A stretch of DNA of 64,000 nt, taken from positions 34,829-98,828 of the forward strand of contig CAZYIS010000002.1 of assembly GCA_964647695.1 (NCBI GenBank), read 5' to 3'. The notes beneath the pieces are model-generated. The model searched no databases. It was given only the letters and a program-made list of their open reading frames with translations, and was not told where the DNA came from. Shown here in pieces: positions 1 through 8,211 of this stretch. The translations under genes and the position numbers were made by a program. The DNA comes from VGKP01 sp964647695 (GTDB lineage Archaea > Nanobdellota > Nanobdellia > Pacearchaeales > GW2011-AR1). Within the stretch, counting starts at the first letter, position 1. Each line of letters begins with the position of its first letter.

Positions 1-572
1 ACTTTTCAAATCTTGGAAAGGGAAAGAGTTCTGAAAAAATAGAAAGTAAATTAAATAAAACTTTGAAAGAAGTCACAGCTCATATTGATAAATTTGAACA
101 TAACAATGCAATAATAAAGTTAAGAGGACTATTCTCGTATTTTGAAAATGAAAAGATCGGAAAGAAGGATGCGGAATCATTTTTGAAGATGTTGCATATT
201 TATTGTCCATTTATTACGGAAGAATTATATAATTTGATGGGCAATAAGAAATTTATTTCGACAAGTGATTGGCCTGAAGTGAATGAGAAGAAAATTAATG
301 AAAAGTTTGAAGAGGAAGAGAAGAATTTTGATAAAACTGTTAGTGATATATTAAATGTTCTTAGAATAGTTAAGGAAAAACAAAATAAGGATGCGGAAAA
401 GGTACATCTTTATGTAATTCCGAATGAATTGAAGAATTATAATGTTGTAGAGATAAGTAAAAGAGTAGGAATTCCGGTTATGGTCTATGCAGTCAATGAT
501 AAGAACAAATATGATCCTGAGAATAAGGCTGGAAAGGCTAAACCAGGTAAGCCCGGACTTTTCGTAGAATGA
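1..572 (+). CDS. leuS: Leucyl-tRNA synthetase, C-terminal part (5' end outside window)
   Basis: This is the end of a class I leucyl-tRNA synthetase, which charges tRNA-Leu in the cytosol. The frame is open from base 3 with no start codon, so the gene begins before the window. About 190 residues are visible. They hold the helical anticodon-binding domain (with CPFITEELY, the usual 'P-hITEELW' class I signature) and the archaeal/eukaryal C-terminal extension, ending in AKPGKPGLFVE, which matches the 'LPGKPAIYIE'-type tail of archaeal LeuRS. The stop codon overlaps the next ATG (ATGA at 569-572), so the two genes are probably translationally coupled. The catalytic domain cannot be judged here. 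Another class Ia synthetase is possible but the tail favours LeuRS. Confidence 0.85.
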   Translation, partial: FSNLGKGKSSEKIESKLNKTLKEVTAHIDKFEHNNAIIKLRGLFSYFENEKIGKKDAESFLKMLHIYCPFITEELYNLMGNKKFISTSDWPEVNEKKINEKFEEEEKNFDKTVSDILNVLRIVKEKQNKDAEKVHLYVIPNELKNYNVVEISKRVGIPVMVYAVNDKNKYDPENKAGKAKPGKPGLFVE

Positions 573-1351
573 AAGGCAATGAAAAGATTTCTTTTACTGG
601 AGAAGCAGTTGCTTTTATGAGAGCTTCTGAAAATGAGGATAATTTTAGTAAATACTTTGTCACGGATAAGATAAAAAGAAAGTTTGATTTTTTAGATAAA
701 TTTATTCCTTCAATCTATTTGAAAAAATTATTTTTAAAAAGAATTAAACTTTCTAGAAAGTTAGATGAACTGCTTTTAAATTATAAACCTGAACAAATAA
801 TCGAATTGGCTGCAGGTTATTCAACTAGGGGATTAAGAATGACTCTGAAAAATAAAAAACTAGTATATATTGAAAGTGATTTTTCTTCTGTAATGTCTAA
901 TAAAAGAAGATTTTTTAAGAAAATTGAAAGTAATGAAAAAATTAGATTAAGTAAAAATCATCATTTGTCAATTATAGATGTTTTAAAAGACGATTTAGTT
1001 AAAAAATTAGGTAAACTATTGAATAAGGAAAAAAGAACATTGATTATTTCTGAAACTTTGAATAGTTATCTTAGTCCTGAAGAATATGCTCATGTTGTTA
1101 ATCAAATTAATGCCCTTGCTGAGGATTTTGATGAATTTGTTTATCTAAGTCATCAAGGAACAGGTATGCTTTCAGGTATTCTTGGAAAATTATTGTTATT
1201 TTATAGAGATAGGATATCAAAAACAAGAAGCTATGTGCATTTTTCTAATCAAAAAGAGATAAAAAACTATTTCAAAGGCAAGGGATTTTCTAATATCAAG
1301 GTCATAACTGATAAGAGTGTTAGTCAGATGTTCTATTTAGTTAAAAAATAA
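569..1351 (+). CDS. Class I SAM-dependent methyltransferase, LCM/PPM1-like
   Basis: A predicted SAM-dependent O- or carboxyl-methyltransferase of 260 residues. The SAM-binding loop reads IIELAAGYSTRG (about residues 77-88), typical of the leucine carboxyl methyltransferase-like family in which AGxSTR replaces the usual GxGxG. YIESDF follows as the acidic strand-2 motif that would bind the SAM ribose. The N-terminal third is helical and basic. It overlaps the leuS stop by four bases and is probably co-transcribed with it. The substrate is unknown. Family members act on protein C termini, small molecules or polyketides, and nothing here chooses between them. Confidence 0.72.
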   Translation: MKGNEKISFTGEAVAFMRASENEDNFSKYFVTDKIKRKFDFLDKFIPSIYLKKLFLKRIKLSRKLDELLLNYKPEQIIELAAGYSTRGLRMTLKNKKLVYIESDFSSVMSNKRRFFKKIESNEKIRLSKNHHLSIIDVLKDDLVKKLGKLLNKEKRTLIISETLNSYLSPEEYAHVVNQINALAEDFDEFVYLSHQGTGMLSGILGKLLLFYRDRISKTRSYVHFSNQKEIKNYFKGKGFSNIKVITDKSVSQMFYLVKK

Positions 1352-1484
1352 TATATTTGACAAAATATTTGTGTTGTTCTGAATAGTTACTTGCTTTATA
1401 AATTATTTAAAAAGCATCAATTGTACTTTTTGAGTGACTCGCTATATAATATTGCATATGCAGCAAAATGATATTTGATTATGG

Positions 1485-1688
1485 ATGTTTGTATTTAAAG
1501 AAAATAGTTCTGAATTTGTTATGCAGCAGTTGATTGGAGCAATTCCTGCACAGTGCAAAAAATGTGGAGAGCTCTTCGATTTGAGCTATGACCTACAGAA
1601 CATGGACCAGGATAGGCTTGTTGTCGAGCTTATTTTATCCATGAGAAATCCAAGAATGGCATTGTGTTGGGGATGCAGAGCAAAATAG
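1485..1688 (+). CDS. Small zinc-finger-like protein
   Basis: A 67-residue protein with two cysteine pairs, CKKC near residue 24 and CWGC near residue 62, spaced like a small treble-clef or zinc-ribbon fold. Between them lies an amphipathic helix. I do not recognise a family. An internal ATG at 1521 (MQQLIGAIP) is an alternative start that keeps both pairs. The 133-base stretch before it is AT-rich and shows no gene. A nucleic-acid or protein-binding role is possible but not shown. Confidence 0.5.
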   Translation: MFVFKENSSEFVMQQLIGAIPAQCKKCGELFDLSYDLQNMDQDRLVVELILSMRNPRMALCWGCRAK

Positions 1689-1752
1689 ACAACATAACTA
1701 ATATTCACAAAAAGAGGTGTGGATATAATTCTTTATTTTTTAGTTTTTTTAA

Positions 1753-2148
1753 TTAAAATCCTACATAAAATTCTTTTAATCTTTCTCTGACTGATTCAAT
1801 TTTTTCAATTATCTTTTTTGGGTCTTTTTTAGTTTGAAATTCAAAGAATAAATCATCTACAGGTTCAGACAATATGCTTTCTTCTTCTCCGTCATCAAGA
1901 TAGAATTCATGATACATAAGATATAAATTCCATCCTATTTCGTCTCTAATCATTAAATCATCAACTTTTAACATTTCATTAGCACAGACATCCATAAAAT
2001 CTAAAACTTTAAGATCGAGATTTTTTGATTCTCTTGCACTAAAAGAATTTTTATTTTTACCAATTTCTAGAAGTCTATTAATTTCATCAAGAAGTTTTTT
2101 TAGCAATACTGAATTTTTAATCAATCTTTCAAGTGCGTCTTCATTCAT
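1753..2148 (-). CDS. Hypothetical helical protein
   Basis: A 131-residue acidic protein, predicted almost wholly helical, with no cysteine pairs or membrane segment. Its ATG is 23-31 bases from an ATTATAAAT element at 2171-2179 on the same strand, the spacing seen at other genes here, so the ORF is probably real. The patch MYHEFYLDDGEEES is strongly acidic. It is divergent from uppP, which has its own TATA-like element at 2197-2206. No family recognised. Confidence 0.5.
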   Translation of the reverse strand: MNEDALERLIKNSVLLKKLLDEINRLLEIGKNKNSFSARESKNLDLKVLDFMDVCANEMLKVDDLMIRDEIGWNLYLMYHEFYLDDGEEESILSEPVDDLFFEFQTKKDPKKIIEKIESVRERLKEFYVGF

Positions 2149-2226
2149 ATTAATTTTTAAATTAATAGGTATTTATAATTTTGTTTTATGATTAATTTTA
2201 TTAAGTCTAAAAATCGGTAAATTAGG

Positions 2227-3006
2227 ATGAATGAACTAGTAATATCTATAATATTGGCAATAGTGCAGGGATTGACTGAGTGGCTTCCTGTTTCTAGTTC
2301 TGGACATCTAGTAATATTTCATGAATTGCTCGATTATCATCCAGGATTGTATTTTGATGTGGCTTTGCACTTTGGAACGCTTATGGCTGTGTTTGTTTAC
2401 TTTGGAAAGGACATTGTTGATATAATCGAAGCAATGCTAAAAGGAAAATGGAAAAGTGAAAATGGAAAACTTGGATTATTGTTAATTGTGGCAACTATTC
2501 CAGCAGGAATAATAGGTTACGTATTCAATAAATTGTTCGAAGCAGCATTTAATAGTCTAATGGTGGCTGCACTGGGATTTGCTGTCACAGGTATGATTCT
2601 ATTAATTGCCAGTATTGAATTTAGGAAGAATGATAAAAAACAACCATCCTATAGGGATGCAGTGATGATTGGATTTGCTCAGGTGTTGGCCATACTTCCA
2701 GGAGTTTCTAGGTCTGGATCAACCATATCGGCTGGATTGCTTAGGGGGTTGGATGAAAAAAGTGCATTGAGATTTTCATTTTTGATGAGTATTCCAGTAA
2801 TATTTGGAGCTGGATTAATAGAAATCGGAAATAAAACTCTGCCTAGTGATTTGATATGGGCTACTCTTATAGCATTTATTGTTGGATTGGCAACCATATG
2901 GTTCTTATTTAGAGTAGTTTCAAATTCAAAGAAGAATTTGAGATGGTTTGCTGCCTATGTTTTGTTATTATCACTTTCATTGTTAATTTGGATTGCTTTA
3001 AGATGA
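2227..3006 (+). CDS. uppP: Undecaprenyl-diphosphate phosphatase (UppP/BacA)
   Basis: An integral membrane pyrophosphatase that converts polyprenyl diphosphate to the monophosphate lipid carrier; in an archaeon the natural substrate may be dolichyl-type or another C55-C60 polyprenyl diphosphate. Length (259) is normal. Both family motifs are present: the N-terminal GLTEWLPVSSSGHL (about residues 15-28) and the second block PGVSRSGSTISAGLL (about 158-172), with the conserved Glu, Ser and Arg. About seven to eight hydrophobic segments are visible. The stop overlaps the following methyltransferase ATG (ATGA at 3003-3006). With the glycosyltransferase at 10.3 kb it fits lipid-linked glycan recycling for surface glycosylation. 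Confidence 0.93.
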   Translation: MNELVISIILAIVQGLTEWLPVSSSGHLVIFHELLDYHPGLYFDVALHFGTLMAVFVYFGKDIVDIIEAMLKGKWKSENGKLGLLLIVATIPAGIIGYVFNKLFEAAFNSLMVAALGFAVTGMILLIASIEFRKNDKKQPSYRDAVMIGFAQVLAILPGVSRSGSTISAGLLRGLDEKSALRFSFLMSIPVIFGAGLIEIGNKTLPSDLIWATLIAFIVGLATIWFLFRVVSNSKKNLRWFAAYVLLLSLSLLIWIALR

Positions 3007-3602
3007 TGGAACAGAGAAAAATTTGGGATGAGTTGTATTCNNNNNNNNNNGAAAATAAATGGAAAAGAGAAACTAAATCTTTTAATGGTATATTGAAAGG
3101 TAAAAAAGTTCTTGAGTTGGGTGTGGGAAATGGTAAAACTCTCAAATCAATAGTAAAAGATAAGCCAAAATCCATCAGTGCTATCGATTTCTCTAAGAAA
3201 GCAATAGATATATGTAAATCTGAGTTCAGGGATAAAAAAATTGAGTTTATTGAAGGGGATGTTAATGATTTGCCTTTTGAAGATGAATCTTTTGACATGG
3301 TTGTTTGTTATTATGTGTTAAATAATCTGAATAAGGATGATCAAATTAAAACGGTTAAAGAAATTCACAGAGTTTTGAGTAATAATGGGAAAGTTCTCTT
3401 TGAAGATTTTGCCAAAGGAGATTTCAGGGATGATGGGAAAGAGGAAAAATCAGGTTTGATTAAGAATTATTTCAATCTTAGACAAATAAAAGAATTATTT
3501 TCTGATTTTTCTGGTGTGGAAATAAAAATTAGAGAGTTTAATACCATAAAGAGTGATCCTGAGCTAAAAAGAAAGATTATTGCTGGAATTATTAAAAAAT
3601 AG
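3003..3602 (+). CDS. Class I SAM-dependent methyltransferase (type 11), crossing an assembly gap
   Basis: A 199-residue methyltransferase of the UbiE/type 11 kind. Motif I is VLELGVGNGKTL, the acidic residue after strand 2 is in AIDFS, and DVNDLPFEDESFDMVVC is the typical post-II region. The ATG at 3003 overlaps the uppP stop, which supports this start over an upstream in-frame start at 2943 that would lie inside uppP. Ten Ns at 3041-3050 fall about 13 residues in. The frame continues across them, but the true length there is unknown, so the N terminus is uncertain. The substrate cannot be inferred. Confidence 0.75.
   Translation: MMEQRKIWDELYXXXXENKWKRETKSFNGILKGKKVLELGVGNGKTLKSIVKDKPKSISAIDFSKKAIDICKSEFRDKKIEFIEGDVNDLPFEDESFDMVVCYYVLNNLNKDDQIKTVKEIHRVLSNNGKVLFEDFAKGDFRDDGKEEKSGLIKNYFNLRQIKELFSDFSGVEIKIREFNTIKSDPELKRKIIAGIIKK
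3041..3050. other. Run of ten Ns (assembly gap)
   Basis: Ten unresolved bases inside the methyltransferase gene. A run of exactly ten is usually a placeholder, so the real missing length could differ and the reading frame across it is not proven. Confidence 0.95.
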
Positions 3603-3607
3603 AATTA

Positions 3608-4120
3608 TTAATCTAATAAAAATAATCTTTCGGGTACTTTTTCAGTTATATGAACTAACCCTTTTTCAAATTCATAGCTTTTTTTAATTTTAGGAAGTGC
3701 GTTAAATCTAGGATATCTTAGAGTGTGTTTCCATGCGGATTGTTGGGTTTTTCCACTGACATCATGGGGCTGAAATTGCTTTATCCAATCCCAATGAACA
3801 ATAAATATTTCTCTTTGGGTTACATAGCTCTCCAGAATATCTGGATTTGTGGTTCTTATGCTGCTCACAGAGCGATTCAATTGATAGGTTCCAACGCCCC
3901 AATAGCAAGGTTTTATTTCATCATATTTAAGTTGATATTCTAGAGTAGTCCATTTAATATAATTTCTTGCGGCAGGAACAAGACAGAATTTTAGTTCAAC
4001 ATTTTTATCTTTTCCAAGTAAATCCGGACCTGCAGCAGGGTTATCTTCCATCTTTAGAACTTGGGCAGCCCATTTATGGTTTGCAACTGGCATTACAGAA
4101 TTAAATCTTCTTTGATTCAT
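3608..4120 (-). CDS. Orphan protein, candidate PD-(D/E)XK nuclease fold
   Basis: A 170-residue soluble protein of no recognised family. Residues about 32-46 read GPDLLGKDKNVELKF, which fits the PD-(D/E)XK core: Asp at the start of a beta hairpin, then Glu-x-Lys on the next strand. This core is shared by many restriction and repair nucleases. The central region is rich in aromatic residues (WTTLEY, CYWGVGTY, HWDWIKQF). An archaeal TATA element (TTTATAAAA at 4144-4152 on the gene strand) lies 24 bases before the ATG, supporting expression and the start. No methyltransferase that looks like a DNA modification partner is adjacent. The nuclease call is a motif-based inference. Confidence 0.5.
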   Translation of the reverse strand: MNQRRFNSVMPVANHKWAAQVLKMEDNPAAGPDLLGKDKNVELKFCLVPAARNYIKWTTLEYQLKYDEIKPCYWGVGTYQLNRSVSSIRTTNPDILESYVTQREIFIVHWDWIKQFQPHDVSGKTQQSAWKHTLRYPRFNALPKIKKSYEFEKGLVHITEKVPERLFLLD

Positions 4121-4182
4121 GGTACTTTTTCAGATTTAATCCATTTTATAAATTAATGTGTAATAATTAGCAAATAGCAGTA

Positions 4183-4377
4183 TTAATGCCTTACTTGATA
4201 ATTTGCTACAGGTTTAGATTCTTGATAGGGTCTGGGAGTTAATGCGGGAGTAGGCTCAGATATTCTAGAAGTAGGTAAAAGTTGATATTTTTCAGCTGTT
4301 TCTGGGTCACGATCAGAAGGCAGAGGTCTTCCAATTCTTTGTTCACACATTCTTTCGAATAACCATCTTGGAATCAT
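4183..4377 (-). CDS. Small hypothetical protein
   Basis: A 64-residue proline-rich protein (PTPALTPRPYQ near residues 42-52) with a basic N-terminal helix and no membrane segment. TTTATAAT about 24-30 bases before the ATG suggests its own leaderless promoter, which is the main reason to keep so short an ORF. No family recognised. Confidence 0.38.
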   Translation of the reverse strand: MIPRWLFERMCEQRIGRPLPSDRDPETAEKYQLLPTSRISEPTPALTPRPYQESKPVANYQVRH

Positions 4378-4414
4378 ATTTTAATTAATTAAAACCTAAT
4401 TATAAACATTTAGA

Positions 4415-6199
4415 TTATTCAACTATTGCTTTTATTCTTCGTATTCCAGAAGCAGAGGATTCTTCTTTGATTATTTTGAATGTGCCTATTTCTTTGGTGT
4501 TATCGACATGGGGGCCAGTGCAAATTTCTTTACTGTACCATCCTTTTTCTGGGCCTATGGTGTAGGCAGAAACAAGTTCTGGGTATTTTGTGCCGAATTC
4601 AGACTGTGCGCCTGATTTTATTGCATCAGCCAATGGAATTTCTGCTCGAGTAACGGAGAGATTCATTTTAATTACTCGGTTAACTTCATTTTCAATGGAT
4701 TTTATTTCTTCATCGGTTAATTTCCTTGCAAAATTAAAGTCAAATCTAAGTCTTTCAGGAGTTATATTGGAACCTTTTTGTTTTATTTCTTTATCTAGAA
4801 CTTTTCTAAGAGCTTCACCTAGTAGATGGGTTGCGGTGTGCAATCTTTTTACTATATCGCTGTTGTCTGCTAATCCTGATTTGAACATTCCAGCAGAGGC
4901 AGTTCTGGAAAGATCTTGATGTCTCTTAAATTCTTGATTGAATTCATCCAGATCAACTTTAATGTTCTTTTCATCGGCTAGTTCTTGGGTGAATTCTATA
5001 GGGAAACCATAGCTTTGGAAAAGTAGGAATGCATCCTTTCCAGTTATTATATTCTTATTTTGTTTAGCAAGAGAATTAAATTCTTTAATTCCTTTTTCGA
5101 GGGTTTGATTGAACTTTGTTTCTTCTTCATCTAATTGTTGAATTATAAATTGATGATTTCTATGAAGTTCTTGATAGTCCGGATAAATTGGAAGAACTGC
5201 TTTTGCTACCTTACTTGTGAAATTATCTTTTATATCTAACATTTTACCATATCTTATCGCTCTTCTTATTATTCTTCTAAGAACATAGCCCTGGCCAACA
5301 TTACTTGGTTTGACTGTGCGTTGGTCTCCTAGAATAAATGTGGCTGCTCTAATGTGATCGGCAATAATTCTCATGGCTCGAGTGTCTTCTTTAGATTTGC
5401 CATATTTTTTATTAGAAAGAGATTCTATTTCTTTTATTATGGGTTGGAATAAGGAAGAAAGATAATTATCTTCTAAACCATTCATAATAGCAAGGGTTCT
5501 TTCGACACCCATTCCAGTGTCTATGTTTTGTTGCTTTGCTTTCTCATATTTTCCTAGTTTTGTTTTTTCATATTGCATCAACACATCATTCCAAATTTCT
5601 ACCCAATTATTATCTTCAGGGTCAAAGGTTTTTGGAACTTTTTTATTAGATTTCCAATAGAACATTTCGGTATCTGGACCACAGGGACCGGTTTCTCCGG
5701 CAGGACCCCACCAATTATTCTTTTTTGGAAGGAATGCTATTTTTTCTTTTTTTATTCCTAGAGAAAGCCAAATTTTTCCTGATTCCTCATCCTTTGGAGC
5801 ATCTTTATCTCCTTCAAAGCAACTAACGGCTAATCTTTCTAGGGGAATTTCTAGTTCTTTGGTTAAAAAATTAAAAGAAAAGGTTATGGCTTCTTGTTTG
5901 AAATAATCTCCAAGAGACCAATTACCTAACATTTCGAAGAAAGTATGATGGATTGTGTCTCCAACTTCATCTATATCTTGAGTTCTAATGCATTTTTGAA
6001 CATTAACAAGTCTCTTTCCCAGTGGATGTTTTTGCCCAATTAGAAATGGAACCAGTGGATGCATGCCTGCAGTGGTAAATAGAACTGTGGGATCATTTTC
6101 AGGAATTAGGGATGCGGATGGAATATGTTTATGTCCATTTTTCTTAAAAAATTCTACATATTTGTTTATTAGCTCTTGTCTTGTCTTGATGGAAACCAT
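4415..6199 (-). CDS. alaS: Alanyl-tRNA synthetase, short bacterial-type form
   Basis: Class II synthetase that charges tRNA-Ala and hydrolyses mischarged Ser/Gly-tRNA. At 594 residues it is much shorter than usual (about 850-900). The catalytic domain is complete: the start RQELINKYVEFFKKNGH, motif 2 near HHTFFEMLGNWSLGDYFK, and the tRNA-binding helices. The editing domain follows, with zinc ligands HTATH and CTGPH near residues 460 and 560. The protein then stops at GIRRIKAIVE, so the DHHA1 linker and C-Ala domain are missing. The catalytic domain resembles the bacterial rather than the archaeal subclass. No separate C-Ala gene was seen in the window. Confidence 0.92.
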   Translation of the reverse strand: MVSIKTRQELINKYVEFFKKNGHKHIPSASLIPENDPTVLFTTAGMHPLVPFLIGQKHPLGKRLVNVQKCIRTQDIDEVGDTIHHTFFEMLGNWSLGDYFKQEAITFSFNFLTKELEIPLERLAVSCFEGDKDAPKDEESGKIWLSLGIKKEKIAFLPKKNNWWGPAGETGPCGPDTEMFYWKSNKKVPKTFDPEDNNWVEIWNDVLMQYEKTKLGKYEKAKQQNIDTGMGVERTLAIMNGLEDNYLSSLFQPIIKEIESLSNKKYGKSKEDTRAMRIIADHIRAATFILGDQRTVKPSNVGQGYVLRRIIRRAIRYGKMLDIKDNFTSKVAKAVLPIYPDYQELHRNHQFIIQQLDEEETKFNQTLEKGIKEFNSLAKQNKNIITGKDAFLLFQSYGFPIEFTQELADEKNIKVDLDEFNQEFKRHQDLSRTASAGMFKSGLADNSDIVKRLHTATHLLGEALRKVLDKEIKQKGSNITPERLRFDFNFARKLTDEEIKSIENEVNRVIKMNLSVTRAEIPLADAIKSGAQSEFGTKYPELVSAYTIGPEKGWYSKEICTGPHVDNTKEIGTFKIIKEESSASGIRRIKAIVE

Positions 6200-6247
6200 A
6201 GAATCTTAGAAACTGTAGGATATTTAAAACTTTAGAAATTAGGGCTT

Positions 6248-6580
6248 TTAATTAGCGCCAATTTTGCTTAATTTTTGCTTAATTAAATCAATTTCTTGGT
6301 CTAGAGAAAGATCTTTTTTATTTTCTCCGGATAGTTTGATTATATGTCTTTTTTCTGGTTCTACGGCTTTTGGAAGCAGTTGATTGAATAAAGTTATGGA
6401 CTGCTTTAGTTGGTCCACTTTGGTTTTTAATGCTATTTTAAACATAAATTCTTCACGTCTTAGTTTTTGATAATTTCTAACGGCTTTGGTGGCTTCCAGA
6501 AGATCTAATTGGGATTGGAGAAAATTTTTTTGGGTAAATGTCAATTCTTCAGGATTTAACTTAACATATTCATAGCTCAT
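6248..6580 (-). CDS. Hypothetical coiled-coil protein
   Basis: A 110-residue, all-helical, basic protein with heptad-like hydrophobic spacing across roughly residues 15-70 and no cysteine pairs or membrane segment. Its ATG overlaps the stop codon of the upstream gene (6577-6580), so it is probably the second gene of a two-gene operon whose products may bind each other through coiled coils. No family recognised. Confidence 0.5.
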   Translation of the reverse strand: MSYEYVKLNPEELTFTQKNFLQSQLDLLEATKAVRNYQKLRREEFMFKIALKTKVDQLKQSITLFNQLLPKAVEPEKRHIIKLSGENKKDLSLDQEIDLIKQKLSKIGAN

Positions 6581-7383
6581 TGGGTCTTTTCAAATATGGT
6601 ATCATTTATATTTTGAATTCTAGATTTTATTAGTGTTATTTGTTTTTCCCAATTGGCCAATTCCTTTTCTTCCTTTAGTTTGGTTTCTCTTATTTTATTC
6701 AAAAGAGAGTCTATCTCATTAACCTGATCATCTATGGAATCAAGTGCTTTTTTAGCGGAGAAGAATTTATCTATTTTTACGAATATGTCTCCTTTTTGGA
6801 CAGGGGTTTTATTTACTACTGGTTCAGGTTCGCGATCTCTGCTAAACTCATTGTTTTGTTCTTCCTCTTTTTCCACAGGAGGTAATCCTATAGAAAGTGA
6901 ATCGTTTCTGGCATAGGATGGTGTGTAGCTTGAAGTTTTTACTTCTTTTTTACTTTTTTGAATTTGGCTATTCATGCTGGATAGGAATGGATTGGTTCTG
7001 AAATTTTCTTCACTAGGTTCATCCATTTCAACAAGTTTGAATTTCTTTTCAGGAGTCTTAGGTTTTTCAGGCATTTTTTGAGGAAGTTCGACAGGTTCTT
7101 CTTTTATTTCATCCTGGTTAATGGCATCTTTTATGGCTGCTTGAGAGAATCCTTTTGCAATGGGTGAATCTGGGAATGAAGGTAGCGAATGTTTTTCTAC
7201 TTCTTCATCGGAATCAGCATTGGAATGGTCATTACTCGATTCGTTTGTTTCTTTTACTGGTTCACTAGGCTTAACATAGGGAGAATTTGAATCCGATTTA
7301 GGAACATTAAAATCTCTGCTAAATGGGGACTTTATCGGAGGTAAATCAGGCAATTCTTTTTCTTCTTTTTTATTCCAGAACAT
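6577..7383 (-). CDS. Hypothetical protein with disordered linker and C-terminal coiled coil
   Basis: About 268 residues. The N terminus MFWNKKEEKELPDLPP precedes a long acidic, Pro/Ser/Glu-rich stretch that is probably disordered. The last 70 or so residues form a helical hairpin or coiled coil (KALDSIDDQVNEIDSLLNK). I chose the ATG at 7383 because a TATA element (TATATAAAT at 7404-7412 on this strand) lies 21-29 bases upstream; an ATG two codons earlier is possible. The longer in-frame extension would run into the divergent tfe gene and is unlikely. It overlaps its downstream partner by four bases. Tail plus tether looks like a scaffold, but no function is known. Confidence 0.5.
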   Translation of the reverse strand: MFWNKKEEKELPDLPPIKSPFSRDFNVPKSDSNSPYVKPSEPVKETNESSNDHSNADSDEEVEKHSLPSFPDSPIAKGFSQAAIKDAINQDEIKEEPVELPQKMPEKPKTPEKKFKLVEMDEPSEENFRTNPFLSSMNSQIQKSKKEVKTSSYTPSYARNDSLSIGLPPVEKEEEQNNEFSRDREPEPVVNKTPVQKGDIFVKIDKFFSAKKALDSIDDQVNEIDSLLNKIRETKLKEEKELANWEKQITLIKSRIQNINDTIFEKTQ

Positions 7384-7483
7384 AATCATTGATTTTGAAG
7401 TTAATTTATATAGCTTTATATTAACTTTAAAAGAGTAACAAATATGTAGAAAGGTTTTTAATCGGATTTTGCAGAGTGAGTAT

Positions 7484-8209
7484 ATGCAAGTATCAATTCT
7501 AAGAGAAGTTGTTTCAACCATCGCTGGAGAAAGAGCCAAGACAATTATCGATCTTTTAATCGATAAGAAGAATGTAAATGAGTTTTTGATTGCAAAGAAA
7601 ATGAAATTAACCATTAATCAGACCAGAAATATTTTATACAAGCTGGGTGATGAAGGTTTGGTAAGTTTTATTAGAAAAAAGGATGCTAAAAAAGGTGGTT
7701 GGTATACCTATTTCTGGACTTTGAATCCTGAAAAAGGGATGTTAAAGTATAAAGAAGGCATATCCAAGAGCATGGATCTTATTAATAATCAGATCAGAAG
7801 TAAAAAGACCGAAAGATTTTTCTTTTCTCCTAACTGTAGCATAGAATTTAATGAAGAAACTGCTTTATTGAATGAATATACTTGCCCTGAGTGTGGAGAA
7901 ATATTACAACTAAAGGATAACTCTAAGGAAATAATTGCACTGGAGAAAGAAATAATAAAATTCAACGGTATGTTGGCTAGCGTAGATGCAGAGATTAAAG
8001 TAATACAAGAAAAAGATGAAAAAATAAAGTTCAAGAAAATAAAAGTGGAAGAAAAGAAAAAGAAAGAAGAAAGGGAAGAAAGAAAGAAGCAAAGGGCAAA
8101 GGAAAAGAAAAAATTGATTAAGGATGCTGCAAAGCCTAAGAAACCTGTCGCTAAAAAATTCGTTAGTAAGAAGTTTAAGGCTATTCTTGGTTTAGGTAAG
8201 AAAAACTAA
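7484..8209 (+). CDS. tfe: Transcription factor E (TFIIE-alpha homologue)
   Basis: Archaeal TFE helps TBP and TFB open promoters for RNA polymerase. The N-terminal extended winged helix (about residues 5-90) is clear: KTIIDLLIDKKNVNEFLIAK, then NQTRNILYKLGDEGLV. A zinc-ribbon region follows, but only three of four cysteines remain: the first pair reads SPNC while the second is intact as CPECG. After about residue 150 the chain becomes a Lys/Glu-rich helix and a basic tail (KKFVSKKFKAILGLGKKN), longer than in most archaeal TFEs. The ATG at 7484 lies 21-28 bases after a TTTTTAAT element. It is followed three bases later by the rhomboid gene. Confidence 0.85.
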   Translation: MQVSILREVVSTIAGERAKTIIDLLIDKKNVNEFLIAKKMKLTINQTRNILYKLGDEGLVSFIRKKDAKKGGWYTYFWTLNPEKGMLKYKEGISKSMDLINNQIRSKKTERFFFSPNCSIEFNEETALLNEYTCPECGEILQLKDNSKEIIALEKEIIKFNGMLASVDAEIKVIQEKDEKIKFKKIKVEEKKKKEEREERKKQRAKEKKKLIKDAAKPKKPVAKKFVSKKFKAILGLGKKN

Positions 8210-8211
8210 AA

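Noticed and set aside
2943..3006. N-terminal extension of the methyltransferase to 2943
   Set aside because: It lies inside uppP in another frame and the ATGA overlap at 3003 explains the start.
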